From Icerya purchasi (Eukaryota > Arthropoda > Insecta > Hemiptera > Monophlebidae): a stretch of 64,000 nucleotides of DNA. The notes under the pieces are model-generated. The model had not been told where the DNA came from, ran no database searches, and worked only from the letters and a program-made list of their open reading frames with translations. Both the position numbers and the translations under genes were made by a program. The stretch spans positions 43,594,685-43,658,684 of the forward strand of contig CM077115.1 of the NCBI GenBank assembly GCA_039619475.1. The letters run 5' to 3'. Of this stretch, positions 34,976 through 46,519 are shown piece by piece (position 1 is the stretch's first letter; the number at the start of each line of letters is the position of its first letter).

Positions 34976-37082
34976 TTCTCCGGAACGGTAGATAGACGTA
35001 AAAAATGTATAGCTGACTTCGGTTACCTTTTCTAAAACATTTCCCTTGGCCCCGAGGAAAACAATGCATCCTTAAAAGGTTGTTTCGTCGTGTATGCTAC
35101 CGAACGCTAAATCCGACATTTTTATCAGCAAGTAGAAAATGTCATGTGTCGTCTAAAGCTCCGAATAAAAGCTTCGAGTCAACCAAGCCCGCTTCCATGT
35201 CATCTTTATTCGACTGCTATAGGACTTTAAATGTTCATGATGTAGTGCACGTCTTAGGGGAAGTGTAGTTGGACAGAACATCTAGGAGAGATAATTAAGA
35301 TGGCACGTTGATCAGTCCGGGGGCAGGGGAAGTAGTATTTAGCTAATTTAAAATATGATGAACCGTCATTGTGGTACTAAAATTAAATTACGAATTTATT
35401 ACAAACATCGTATCTAACTGATTATTTGAGTTTACTGCGTATTTCACAAGTGGTGTAGCTGTCCGCTTGCCCCCTTCCACATCTGTTATTACTCGACTTA
35501 ATTAATGTGCTACGTCAGTGGCAGATCCACGGAGAGTGGGGCATCGCCCCTGAATCAAAGCCTCTATGAAAAAATTTGCTACAATAGAGGAACGTAATTT
35601 ATACTATATAAAAGATTTGTATAAATGTTACAACTTATGGATTTAATAATTAATATTTAATACAGTTTTCTAGTAAAATTACTAATATTACGTTTTTATT
35701 TTATTTTAAACCCAACTGTCATCGATCTTTTTTCCCTTTCTTATTTATATTTAATTTATATTTTGCAATTTTAATTAAAAATAGTTAAATGAGGAATATA
35801 TATATATGTATATATATATTTAAACTTCCCCATGGAGACAAAGAATTCGGATCGGATTATTAACAAAAATAAAAAAGAAATAAACTGTCTAATAAAAATA
35901 CTATCTTTCTTATTATTTCTAAACTACCATATTTAAGGTATAATTTTATAATTTCGTTTTATTTTTCACCTCTAAATATAAGACAAAAGTTAAATTAATA
36001 ATTGTAATAATTAAGGTATTTTTAAAACATTTTTAAAGAGGTGGTCGCTATTTGATTTTCTTTATGAAACAAGGGATATTTCTCAAGGCTACTGCCTACC
36101 GTAGTAGATATTACGTAGTTATATAATCCCCTCCATGTCTTTCTGGATCCAACCCTGGCTACGAAAATGCTATAAATAGGAGTTAGACATGCAAATGACG
36201 AGTAATGCCACATCACATACCCTTGGTATACTGATGTACTTGTCCACTGCGGTAACTTATCACATGCCTCGTTTAGACCTATTGATCCCAATAGCACTTA
36301 ATTGAACTAAATAATTTTTTAGAGATATAAACGAAAAATGTCGCGCTTCTTGAGCCTTAAAAGGGTTTTTAATTTGTTTAAATTTCTAAATTACCAAAGT
36401 TAACTCGCTTAATCGAATAAAATGAATGATAATCTTTCTGATGAAAGAATAGCAGTAACTTAAACAACTCAACGCTAAGAAGTAAGGATATATATATTTT
36501 TATTAGAACTGCAGCTTATATATAGGCTCCAGAAAACAGCATTAAAATATTCGCCTGCCTTATTTGTCAGCTTGTAACCAGTAGGCAGTTATTTGCTTAT
36601 CATTAATCTAATTTATTCGGTGAGAACGTTGAAAAATTATTGTTCCTGAATTATGAGACTTTTTAATTATAATTATTAATTGATAAATGTTTTTATGTTT
36701 TATTTGGAAAAAAAAACAAAATAAAACAAAAGATATTCTATAATTAAAAAGCATATATTATATTTATTTAAAATTAAATAGAGGTGATTTATTTTTTAAC
36801 ATCATATAGGAGCTGGTAAATTTTAAAATTAAGCGTATTCGAATTTTATTAAAAAAAAACAAAAAAAAAAACCGTTTACACCGTAATAAAATGATTGTAA
36901 AACAAAGGTTCCGGTTTTAGTTTTGGCCAAAAATTCTATTTCGGTCAAGTACTAATAAAAATATAGACGTATTTTGAAACTTAATCGTATAAAGTTACGT
37001 CACAATGTTTTTTTGTTATTTACTATTTGCATAATTGTTATTTTATTTAGTCATGTATGTGGAAATTAATATTATAATCAAA

Positions 37083-37126
<44 letters not shown>

Positions 37127-38122
37127 AGATACATTGGGGAAGGAGGGGAAAAATATTTTGTCGCTACTGATAATAACTTTTGTAAACACTAAAATAATTT
37201 TCTAGACATGTACGGGAAGAAGGTATATATCGATACGTTAAGTTTCCTGAAGTTAACACATCTCGAAAATCACAGCGCGAAAAACGCTATTCTTTTATGG
37301 ATAAATAACCCATAATTTTCACTAATAAATTATAACTAAATTAAACAATATTAAAAAATAAATAAATACGTCTTTTAAATGTACTTAAAAATAAAAAAAA
37401 TAATTTTCCTCGGATGAAAAATTTTAAAAGGAGTTGCCAATCAGTATTATAAAAGCATGGGGCATTAGTATTAAAGGGCCCTCCTCCCACGCTTTTTTAT
37501 ATTATAGTTTACCAACTGCTTTTTAAATTATCATTTGCGAATACTTGCTATTTTTTAATTTTTCAAAGCATTTAAAAGACTTATTTTTTTGAACTATTAA
37601 AACGAGTAGTATAAAATGAAAGCTCCTTTTCCGATTTTTTTTACTTATTCCATTTTCTACTCTTTAATGTCATTATTAAATAATTTAATCTCTTCGGCTT
37701 GCGTACCTTATTTTTGTTAATAAGACGCTGGATTAATATAGTATGAATAAAAGTGAATAGCAAGAATCATAACCTATATTGACATGATCAATATAAAAAA
37801 AAAAAAAGCAATATATTTATTGCAAAATATTAACACATTTTACTACACTACACGAATAAAACCACAGTTTAATTTTTGATAATTTAAAAGACCAAACAAT
37901 TAAAGTCACCTTCATTAAGCGCTATCTATCGGTTAAATTGTCATTTTGATGCGCAGAATTAATACTATAAATAATACTTATTGAAAATTGAAAAGCCAAT
38001 TGCAAATTTTTTTTGCTACCGGACGAATCGATCTAAAATTAGAAATTAGCCTTCTCTCTTATCCGGAAAAGATTCTAAAATTTCATTTGCCACATTTGAT
38101 TGCAAATGAGTATACATAATGG
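34976..38122. other. AT-rich spacer with microsatellites
   Basis: No supported gene. Contains (TA)n at 35800-35818 and 37094-37121, and a possible hAT end at 35516 (CAGTGGCAGATCCACGGAGA, followed by GGGGCATCGCCCC). An unrecognised 91-codon open frame lies on minus at 36022-36297; it is less AT-biased than its surroundings but matches nothing I know. Confidence 0.45.
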
Positions 38123-38820
38123 CACGGGCGCAGCTAGAGGGGGGCAAGGGTGGCTATGCGCACCCTAGAAAACTCGTCCCCTCTAGAAGAATCGTCTAAA
38201 TGTTACACGGAGAAAAATTTAAAAAGTATAAAAGTGCAATGTACTTCGAAATTGATACCCCGTGATTATCACAATAATTTCCTATGTGCATGCAGGCCAT
38301 CTGACGCACAGCTCAAGGACTACTTAAAAATAAATATTTATAGCCAGTTTATAGACAACATAAATGCCAACTTAAAACTGCGGTTTGAAAACCTATCATT
38401 ATCATCAAAGGCAATAGATGCATTTCTTAAATTAGATATGGAGAAAGCAGATGATTTTATTAATAATTACAAGACAATTTTAAAAATTGATCCTGTAGCA
38501 CTAAATGCGCAAGTTGCAATAATGAAACTCCAGTTAAAAAATTGCGGAATAAATGCAGAAAGTTTAAAAAATCATATTAAAAAAGAATTTTTCCCTAACT
38601 TGTACAAACTGCTCCGAGCAGTGTTAGCGCTTCCAGTGAGCTCCGTCTGTTGCGAAACAAGTTTCTCTGCAATGAGGCGAATAAAAACGTGGCTAAAAAC
38701 TACAACTGTGCTCCAAAATAGATTTTCACAATGTCTTTCCCGCATATAGATAATGTAATAATCAAAAACACCATAACTTCTGAGGCAACCTTGAATCGGT
38801 TCAGCGAAAAACATAGATAA
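38123..38820 (+). pseudogene. hAT transposase remnant with C-terminal dimerisation domain
   Basis: The frame 38150-38749 contains LSLSSKAIDAFLKLDMEKAD, then LKNHIKKEFFPNLYKLLRAV, and LPVSSVCCETSFSAMRRIKT with WLKTT, the conserved hAT C-terminal dimerisation block (normally LPVSSAxxERSFSxLRRIKTWLR). After a frameshift near 38735 the next frame continues FPHIDNVIIKN and NRFSEKH before a stop. The segment begins at a hAT-like terminus (CACGGGCGCAGCTAGAGGGG, 38123), yet the BED zinc finger and most of the catalytic domain are absent, so an internal deletion joined the 5' end to the C-terminal third. No right terminus was found. Confidence 0.85.
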
Positions 38821-39273
38821 ACTGAAACTTCTATAAGAAATTTATAAATCAGTAAAGTGTATTATAATAAACTGTAATCTTATTTTGAAGTATTTTGATT
38901 CTTTGGTACGGATATATTAGTATTGGAAAATTAAGTGGTCTGTAAATAAAGCCCTTTTTTAAAGAAGCTGTTATTTATTTCGGTTATATATTTATTTAAA
39001 GTATTCATTTTATATTAACTTATTAATATAATAATCGTATTATATGTACACACACACACATGCGTATATAATATATATATATATATATTACGTGTTTAAA
39101 AATTTTTCTGACTGCATTATTTTTTATCGAAATTTTTTAAAATTTAGAAAGCTTCATTAATAGTTTCACAATCTCCAAACTTGTTTATTTTATTCCGTTA
39201 TAATAAAGTAAATATTATACCTGTTACTGCAATATGAGTTTTTAACAACAAAATTAAAAAAACATGTATACCA
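38821..39273. other. AT-rich spacer
   Basis: Contains short CA and TA repeats at 39049-39090. No gene. Confidence 0.5.
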
Positions 39274-39615
39274 AGGCTGTGTCCCCGGGGGGTTAAACCC
39301 ATCCCGTCGGAACTAAATTATGTACAAAAATCTGAAAAAAATCAAAAATTTAAAATTGATTATTTCTTAGGGTGTTATTATCTTTAAAAGAAAAAACAAA
39401 AAATATGCTTCATATTTTTAGGTATTTCATTAATATTTTATGTAAAATTTTTTATTACGAGTATAATCAATAACATATGTAATTTTTATTAATGTTCATA
39501 TACGGGGTAATTCGTTTATGTAAATTATTAATATATAAATCAAAATGATGGAAATTATTAGTAGTATATGAATATTAGTGAAAAATGCATTGTTATTTAT
39601 AGAATATATTTAATC
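39274..39615. mobile_element. Second copy of the 12667-13083 hAT MITE, right-truncated
   Basis: Starts CAAGGCTGTGTCCCCGGGGG and remains collinear with the first copy through CTGAAAAAAATCAAAAATTT, TATTTTTAGGTA, TTTTTTATTACGAGTATAAT and AAATCAAAATGATGGAAATT. Identity by eye is high. It stops before the C-rich right terminus, shortly before the insertion point of the R1-like element. Confidence 0.9.
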
Positions 39616-39637
39616 GTTTGTAATTTGTAAGCTGTCA

Positions 39638-40743
39638 ATATGAAACAATAAAAAAATTGAGTAAAAACATTCAAAACTTAGGCTTACAATTCAACATAAA
39701 TAAAAAACCCAAGCACTACTAATAAATAGAAAACAAGACAGGGAAGAAATGATACATTGCATTGAACAGCACTTATACATAAAGATAAAGATAAAATAAA
39801 AATAGTAAAAGAAATAAAATACTTGGGAATAATCATAGACACAAATTTAAATTTTGGAAAACACATCGAATTCATAATAGATAAGATTAAAAAAAAATAT
39901 TTCAAATTAAGATCACTATATTCAAATATGTTCGGTTTCAAATATAAAGATAGAATATTACTCTACAAAGCCATTTTTGGATCAATAACAGAATACTGCT
40001 CTACAGTATGTTTTCCAGTTTTACGAGAAAAAGACAAGAATAGGCTGTTAAAATTACAAAGGAAAATATTAATAGGAACAATCTCTGGTTATCGCACAAT
40101 ATCGTATACTTCAGTCAACATCATAGCAGGGGAATAATATCTATAGACACTTAAAGTTAGAAACCATAAACCAAATCAAAACATGCAAACAAGAAGAACT
40201 AAAATTTTAGACAAAAAAACGTTACGAAAACAAATCAATAAAATGAATTCAAGTAGTATACGAAACTCTGGCAACACTCAGGTGTGATAAATCAAAAATT
40301 GGAAAAGTAACAACACGGGAAATAGTAGTTCCTAACTTAGAAGAAAAACTATAAATGAAACATTTTTATACCGCTTATTATAACTTCACTCAATTTTTAA
40401 CCGGACATGGAAATAATAATCGGGTGTCTATATGAAACGATTTAAAATTGCTGAAACAGACATCTGTGTAGACTGTAAAGAGGAAACAGACGATTAACAT
40501 TCGATTTTCGAATGCAATAAGTTTAAAAACGAAAGAGAAAAACGGAAAATAATAAAAAAAACAATAACCGAAATACATAAAAAAAACTGTTTTAATTTGA
40601 TCAGCTTTGTCAACCATGTAATGAATAACATAACAAAACACATCAACAACAAATAATAACAGTAACAATCAGAAACTCTGGCTTAAAAACCGCAAGGTAC
40701 AGCGGAGTAAATAAATAAATAAAAAAAAAAAAAAAAAAAAAAA
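39638..40743 (+). mobile_element. R1-like non-LTR retrotransposon, 5'-truncated, with target duplication
   Basis: The insertion is flanked by AAGCTGTCA at 39629-39637 and 40744-40752. The reading includes NLGLQFNINK (RT thumb), a KYLGIIIDTNLNFGKHIEF block (39817-39873), YRTISYTSVNIIAG near 40085-40130, and, after frame changes, QFLTGHG near 40395-40410 and a CVDCKEETDDxHSIFEC block near 40465-40515. KYLG, the TGAYRT(A/I)S-like block, LTGHG and the C-terminal Cys/His motif follow the R1/TRAS-type order. It ends in A-rich (AAAT)n plus a 25-nt poly(A). Stops occur after 40137. Confidence 0.85.
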
Positions 40744-41031
40744 AAGCTGTCATTTATTCGCGTTTTATTACTTCCTCCTACTCTTTGTCCTGTATTTCTT
40801 TCGTACCCCGTGCGCCTTAAATAATTTATTTATATTTTCGAAAAAAAAGAAAAGAAAAATATTTGAATATCTTAAAATCATTTTCAATTATTTGATAAGA
40901 TATTAGATGGTGTAAAAGAATGAAATTTGATAACTGGAAAATTATGAACGGATAATAAAAACACCAAAACGTAAATTTGTACAATTAAGTTTATCAAGTT
41001 TTAATTAGTTAACTATTCTTTCTATCGTTTC

Positions 41032-41076
41032 TAGGCGAGGCCCCTGGTTAACAAGCCTAAAAAAAAAAAAAAAAAG
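41032..41076 (+). mobile_element. I-like element 3' terminal stub
   Basis: The family 3' hairpin TAGGC...GCCTA (41032-41059) followed directly by poly(A), with no coding sequence before it. It is an extreme 5' truncation, or a short leftover of an older copy. Comparable stubs are at 48391-48431. Confidence 0.65.
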
Positions 41077-41436
41077 GAAAAAAAAAGTTTGCAGCCTACA
41101 GTGAAAACACCTGCTGTTTTGAATAAAATAATACAGGTAGAAAATCCAATTCAACAGGTTGAACACGTTGAACAAAAGTAAATTAATTGATGACCCCAAT
41201 ATTTTATAATACAAGGCGAAAGACTTATTCGCAGTTGAAAAAGAGCAACGTAACTTAACGTTAAGCATATTGTACTTTACGAATACCGCGACTAAGCCAA
41301 TTAGCATGGTGATCGTATATTTGTAAGAAAAAAATAAAAAAAAAATATTGTATAGCAAAGTGTAAGTAAAATTTCCCAAAAAAGAAATAACTAAAAAACT
41401 ATAATCAATAATTTTCATTAAAAGTAAACATTTTCC

Positions 41437-41437
<1 letters not shown>

Positions 41438-41478
<41 letters not shown>

Positions 41479-41502
41479 GTTTTTGTTATTGTTATTATTA
41501 TA
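41438..41502. repeat. (TTA)n microsatellite
   Basis: About 14 uninterrupted TTA units followed by interrupted TTG/TTA repeats. Confidence 0.95.
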
Positions 41503-41539
41503 TCATATCGAAGACGCTGTTATCTGCAAACATCTGATA

Positions 41540-43080
41540 GAACACGTTGTTGGAATTACAATCATATCTGCCCTATCCATCCATCCACCAATTTTCCGGC
41601 TTCGTCCGACAACACCGCTGACCATAGCTTCCCTTCTGTTATTTCAGAGGGCAATAAACTGCCGTTAATTAAGTGGTCGTGACCCTGTTGTTTTCCGCAG
41701 TCGCATCGATCCTCTTCGGTTGCTCTTCAGCATTTAAATTCGCCTTCGTTCTAGCACAGAAGAGTACGCCATTGTTTCCGAGCCACATGTTCTGCGCGGG
41801 GATTAATTTTTCTGCCAACAATTATTTACGTTCTGTCATGTCCCTTCATCTTGCTTCACAAGTTCTTCCTCGGACTGTCTACTAGATGCTCTGAATAAAG
41901 GTGCAAACTTTAAGGTGACGTTTCTTAGCCATTCGTAGGATGTCTGTTATCTATTTCTACTTTTATGCTACCTATGGTAGTTGCAATTGCTCGTTGGATT
42001 ACTGAAGGAGCTGTACCGCATGCTAGATTGTCATTTCCCAACTTTGTTGGCCGTAAACAGCCGCCTGTGATCACTCCGCAAATCCGGTTCAGATCAATTT
42101 GAATGCACAGATTTTCCGTAATCCTGCTGCTGAAAAATTCCGAGTCCAAGGCAGTTGCTCGTAGTAATTCTGACTTAACTTGCTGCCTAGATGATATAGG
42201 TTTTCTTAAAACACTGTTCCGGGCTTACACCTTCATTTTGAAATCTTCACAATATTTTTTTTACGCGCGTGTTCTGCCCAACGAGATTCCCAGACTTCGG
42301 GGACTATTATATAGTTCGAGCTTCAAGCTACCTCATGCTAGTTCTAATTTACATTTGGCCCTTGCATTTTTCAAGCAGAACCCACACACCTGCGTTTTAC
42401 TCAGGTTAGATCGCAGTGCATCTTCATTATAGCATTTACATCTAATTCTACGAGGACAGTCTGCAATCTGTCTTGCACTTCTGTAAATGATTTTCCTTGT
42501 GCACAGCGAAATTTTCAAAAAACATAAAATTTGATGTATTCCTTTCGAAATAGTTTGGTCGTCAATACAGAGATAAATATATATATATATATATATTATA
42601 CAACGCTTTGGCCATAACACTTGCCTGTGAATGTCCGTTCAGTCGTACTGGACATCTGCTTTTTATTACTGTTATGTGCAACAAAGAATCGTCTTCCGCA
42701 TAATATTTCTTACAGTATTTTAACATTTTGTTATCTCGTATATTTTTTTAATTAATCGACTGTGGTTTACCATAGACAGCAATCGGGTCCGCAAGAACTA
42801 CAACGGTGATAAATTTTGTTTCAAATCCATTTTCAACTTACTAGATTAAATTTTTAGCCTGGTTTAGGCTACTTTTGCCTTTCCTAAAACCAGCTTGTTA
42901 TGATATCGGTTTACTATCGATAGTGTATGTGCGATGCGATTCATAACTAATCTTTTAAAACCTCATATAAATGGCAAGAAAGGGATATTAGTCGGTAATT
43001 CTGTGTTCATTTGAATTTTTACTAAATTTGAGTGCCGCGATAACATGACCCGGGGCAAGGCAGGAACGTCCATCTAGTGT
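41540..43080 (-). mobile_element. Non-LTR retrotransposon RT pseudogene (Jockey/CR1-like group)
   Basis: Minus-strand order is QAGFRKGKSSLNQ near 42870-42910, NGFETKFITVVVLADPIAVY near 42780-42840 (motif A region, damaged), LNGHSQASVMAKALYNIY near 42590-42650 (motif B), then NLSKTQVCGFCLKNARAK near 42365-42420, and downstream RxITGCLRPTKL and IAPP-like pieces near 42000-42080. The SKTQVCxFHLKNRxAKR string is characteristic of a widespread arthropod element family usually labelled jockey-like. Motif C is not readable because an AT microsatellite (42576-42596) and deletions lie there. Multiple stops; dead. Confidence 0.8.
42576..42596. repeat. (TA)n microsatellite inside an RT pseudogene
   Basis: About 20 bp of TA dinucleotides directly after the codons for ALYN-I-Y of RT motif B on the minus strand. 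The repeat continues the Ile-Tyr codon pair of the ancestral FNIYTND-type sequence. Confidence 0.9.
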
Positions 43081-43631
43081 CGCTGGATAGCTCAAAAGAA
43101 ATCAACTATTTTCGCTATTAATGCTGATTAATCCTACCACTACAAAGACGCTGATAATGAAAATTTTCCTTAATAAAAATATAAAATAGCTTGATTCAAA
43201 AAAACTGGCTAAATGGCGAAGGCTAAGCTAAAAAAAAAAAAACTCGAATCAACACGATAGTTTTATTAAAGAAAGAAAAAAATATATATAAAATGTATCT
43301 GTTTTGTTACTTTTTTTAATCGACCAGAGCAGTAGTTTATCTCCACTACAAATAATTCACAAACGATAATGTGAAGATAAAAGTAATATTCGCGGTAAAA
43401 TTTTCTTCGTCATTGCACATATTCGTAGACATAATTTTTTAATTTTCTAACCATGTGCGTTCGTTATTCTCTGATATCGAGTTGTGAATTTTTTTTAATT
43501 TTAATTATTTTTTTGAAGACAACGCTGCTAAAAATATTAATGATTAAAATTTCGAAGGAAGCAGTTTCCATTATGTTCATTTTAATAGTTTAAGTATCAA
43601 GAAACGCGGACTAAAGTAACCACACGAGTAA
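43081..43631. other. AT-rich spacer
   Basis: No gene recognised. A short A-run lies at 43229-43240. Confidence 0.4.
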
Positions 43632-45430
43632 TGGAAAGAAAGCTTTACCAAACTAGGGTGCACATCGGGAATGCGTTTGGTTGTATAATGCTGTTCACGT
43701 AGATAAAACATCATTTTTAATGGAAATATTAGTGATGTCAGTTGAACTGTATTACACCCCTGACGGATTCGGCAAATTGACGTTGATGGATATTAACGCC
43801 GTTTTTTTTTTTCAAGGTAACAAAAATGCTTTTAAAGGCTTCAACATTTATAGCGAATGAAATACAAAGCATATGCTAATGGGAGATTCTAGGCCGAAAT
43901 GGCCTGAATTTTCCTGTAATTCAATTAAATTTCGGTCAATGGGAATGCAAAATAGAAGAAGAATTCAACAGAGTATATAAAGTAAATCTTTAAAAAGATA
44001 GCGGCTGATTTGTGTATTACTGGTGATAGCATGAATGGACTTATTAAATTGTTGTATGTACATAAAATTTATATTACCCGTTATTGTACTCATAAACGAA
44101 TACGATCATTCCATTTCAATGGGAGTGTCCAACACACTTAAAGATAACGCGATGACAGCGGTTGTGAAAAATACGATAGACGGAATTTTACGCGCTATCA
44201 ACAGAAACGTTGAATATATCGGTTTAGCGCATATTGCGAGGGTGTCGGAACCAAAACTGAATATTCTGGAGATCGGTGAACACAATGACCTCGCATACTG
44301 AAGAGAACTAGTCGAAGTGTTCGGCTTTACTGAAGAGAACTAGTCGAAGTGTTCGGCTTTACTGAAGAGAAGAAATATTAAAATTTAAATGGGTTTCCAT
44401 ATAAATGAATTTTCCCGAGAAATTAAGTCAGTGAATTCATTAAATAATCGTAGCACATTAGTTATCGTTGAAGATTTGGAACGATGCGTACCAACTTGAT
44501 ATATAGATAACAGTGAACACAATGTACCGAACTTTGTCGCGACGATTCAAAATTTAAAGTTCAAAATATTTTACTGAACTGGATAAATACAGATGTACGG
44601 ATTATTTAGTTAAAAATGTTACAAAAAAAAATAACACGTCTGATATGTTGAAGCAAGGTAAGGCTATCGAAGAACAGTTCCTTTATTAGAAACTTAAAGC
44701 AGAACCTGCACTACATGTTTGGATGTTGTTTTTTTTTTGTTTTTTTTTTTTTTTCGTTGGTTTATAATAAACATGGTGCAACAGTTGAGCTAAAACACCC
44801 AAATAAAGAAATTTAAACAGCTACCTACGAGAACTTACTCACGTACGATCTTGGAAAGAAAGCATATATTTCAGTGAATATTAGGCTAATGAACTGATTT
44901 GCAACGTGCAATGCGAATTGGAAATATTACAGCAGCAGTAATGGATACTTTGCAAAAGCTCGTATTTTATATTTATGAACAAACCTTAAATCAAGGAGTA
45001 AGTGACGCAGAGGCATCAAAAGAACTTGATATGACACTCAACCTCGCTGAAATGGAATGCAAAAATAACATTGTGTTCCGAAAAGATAATAATTTCAGCC
45101 AAATCGGAGCAGAACACGTGGACCGCAAAACTAAATGTAAAAATTATGCAATCCGGGTAAAATGTTTCGAATCAATAACGGCTTTTCACGCATTCAATCA
45201 ACTGCTACGTTATATCAGAAATCATCCACGATCTTTTATCGAATTGATGGAGTGTTATTACAGTTGAAAAACTAGATCGCTGTATTATGCGAGGACGGCA
45301 GGGTGCAGAATTTGAGCGCTCATTCTAATTCGGAGGGTTTAAAAAATGAATTCATTAAACGCCAAAAGGAAATTTCAAATTTAGTACGGAAACATAAATT
45401 AAGCGTGGAAAGAAAGATTTAAATTAATTT
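43632..45430 (+). pseudogene. AAA-ATPase-like (PF09820-type) gene relic
   Basis: A start-like MERKLYQTRVHIGNA (43632) is followed in one frame by VDKTSFLMEILVMSVELYYT and PDGFGKLTLMDINAVFFFQG (43699-43818). This corresponds to the family's YVDKT...TxPRRFGKS Walker-A region, with RRFGKS changed to DGFGKL. FKGFNIYSE follows, then KWPEFS. VIVLINEYDHSI (44080-44115) is the Walker-B-like VIxLIDEYD segment, with D changed to N. TIDGILRAI and FGFTEE follow near 44180 and 44325. C-terminal pieces VELKHPNKEI near 44785 and a 122-codon open frame at 44899-45267 follow. Most blocks stay in the same frame, interrupted by about four stops and a 32-bp tandem duplication. The family is commonest in bacteria and is patchy in animals. 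I infer an old host or transferred gene, now dead. Confidence 0.75.
44303..44368 (+). repeat. 32-bp tandem duplication in the ATPase relic
   Basis: Two perfect consecutive copies of a unit containing ACTGAAGAGAACTAGTCGAA and TGTTCGGCTTT, followed by the first bases of a third. The length is not a multiple of three, so the duplication shifts the frame right at the FGFTEE motif. Perfect identity suggests that it is recent compared with the stops around it. Confidence 0.95.
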
Positions 45431-45654
45431 TTAAAATCATTAATAATTAAAGATTTTTAGAGCGACCTTTTTTAATTTTTTCAAACATGACGCAGTGACA
45501 AAAATGCAAAATTACAGAATTATCAAAACAAATACCTTTCAATAAGGTAGAGTCGAAATATTTTAATTCTTGTTTAATTTACACTTGTTTCCCTAAAATA
45601 TTAATTAGATGCTTATCAATAATCCAGCATGGGTGACGTCTAATGGGTCTCTAT

Positions 45655-45745
45655 TGTTTCGGGCTCAACGATTCGGCCCCGATACGTTTCGGTCTCATTA
45701 CGATTCGGCCGCAACATGATTCGATCTTGTTACGTTTCTCCTTCG
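45655..45745 (+). repeat. Degenerate 16-17 bp tandem repeat
   Basis: About five units of the pattern ACGATTCGGCCCCGAT / ACGTTTCGGTCTCATT / ACGATTCGGCCGCAAC / ATGATTCGATCTTGTT / ACGTTTCTCC. The unit is unusually GC-rich for the window. Function unknown; it could be a remnant of a larger satellite-like array. Confidence 0.7.
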
Positions 45746-45812
45746 TCCTTTTTCCAAGTAAACCTAGTTTACTGTTTGTGAGCTTTTAATTTTTTTTTCT
45801 TCAGTTAATATC

Positions 45813-46519
45813 GTTTTTTTTTTTTTGTTATTTTTTTGAGCATGTTAGATAAGGACGTTGCCCAATTCAAAGGTATGTAGGATAAGACGCAAAAGACCGG
45901 AATACAGTATCGCGCGTTCTGAAGAAATAAAAGGACATTCAAGTAAAATGTGATTCGCATCGCAAATGAAGTTTGCTTCTGATGGATCAAACGGATAAAA
46001 AAAAGGAGACTGGGTAATGGAGAAACGGAAGAGCGAAACAGGAAGCAGGCTGTGATTTAACCGAAGTCTAATTATAGATGAGATAGTTGACCGTCTCATG
46101 TTGGGGAAATTATGAAACGAAGGGAAAAGAGGGGGAATGGGCTGTATGGTTAAATAAAAGGAAGCAGAATTAGAAAATGAAGGATAGAGATCAGACCGAC
46201 GGTCGCGGTGGCAACGAAAGGAAAGAGGAAGAAGACTTTGGGCTGGAAAATGACTAATAAAGCGACCGTCTGAAACAGCCGAACGTGCCGACGAGTGTCA
46301 ACTAACTCGTTGCCCGAAAAATTCCACAATGTCTAGAAATCGACAATAGATCAATAAGGACAGAGCGGGAATGAAGTGGATGTGAAATTAAGGAGCGTAT
46401 GTGAAGCACGATATGATCAGAGGGTGGTTTAGGAAAGGGAGTAGCAATGCTTGTAAAACGCCTTTGGAATCAGAAGATAAGAGAACCTTGGATATATTGT
46501 TAGTAGAAGCTATAAAAAG
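45813..46519 (-). mobile_element. I-like retrotransposon, 5'-truncated young copy
   Basis: The minus strand reads MRRSTISSIIRLRLNHSLLP, SLFRFSITQSPFF, SEANFICDANHILLECPFIS and SERAILYSGLLRL, nearly identical to the RNase H C-terminus of the full-length element at 56592-57998. Upstream it continues collinear with that copy to about 46519, where homology stops at AGCTATAAAAA. A deletion of about 115 bp removes the end of the ORF and start of the 3' UTR. The family hairpin (45837-45864) and a T-run (minus-strand poly(A), 45813-45826) close it. I find no clear target duplication. Confidence 0.92.

Noticed and set aside
36022..36297. 91-codon minus-strand open frame of fairly balanced composition
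   Set aside because: No motif or neighbour supports it; kept only as a remark in the spacer entry.
36780..37090. Possible small RNA gene in an AT-rich spacer
   Set aside because: No cloverleaf, A/B box or snRNA motif could be read.
45890..46519. Target-site duplication for the young I-like copies at 45.8 and 51.6 kb
   Set aside because: Flanks compared by eye share only 3-bp or scattered matches, so no duplication is claimed.
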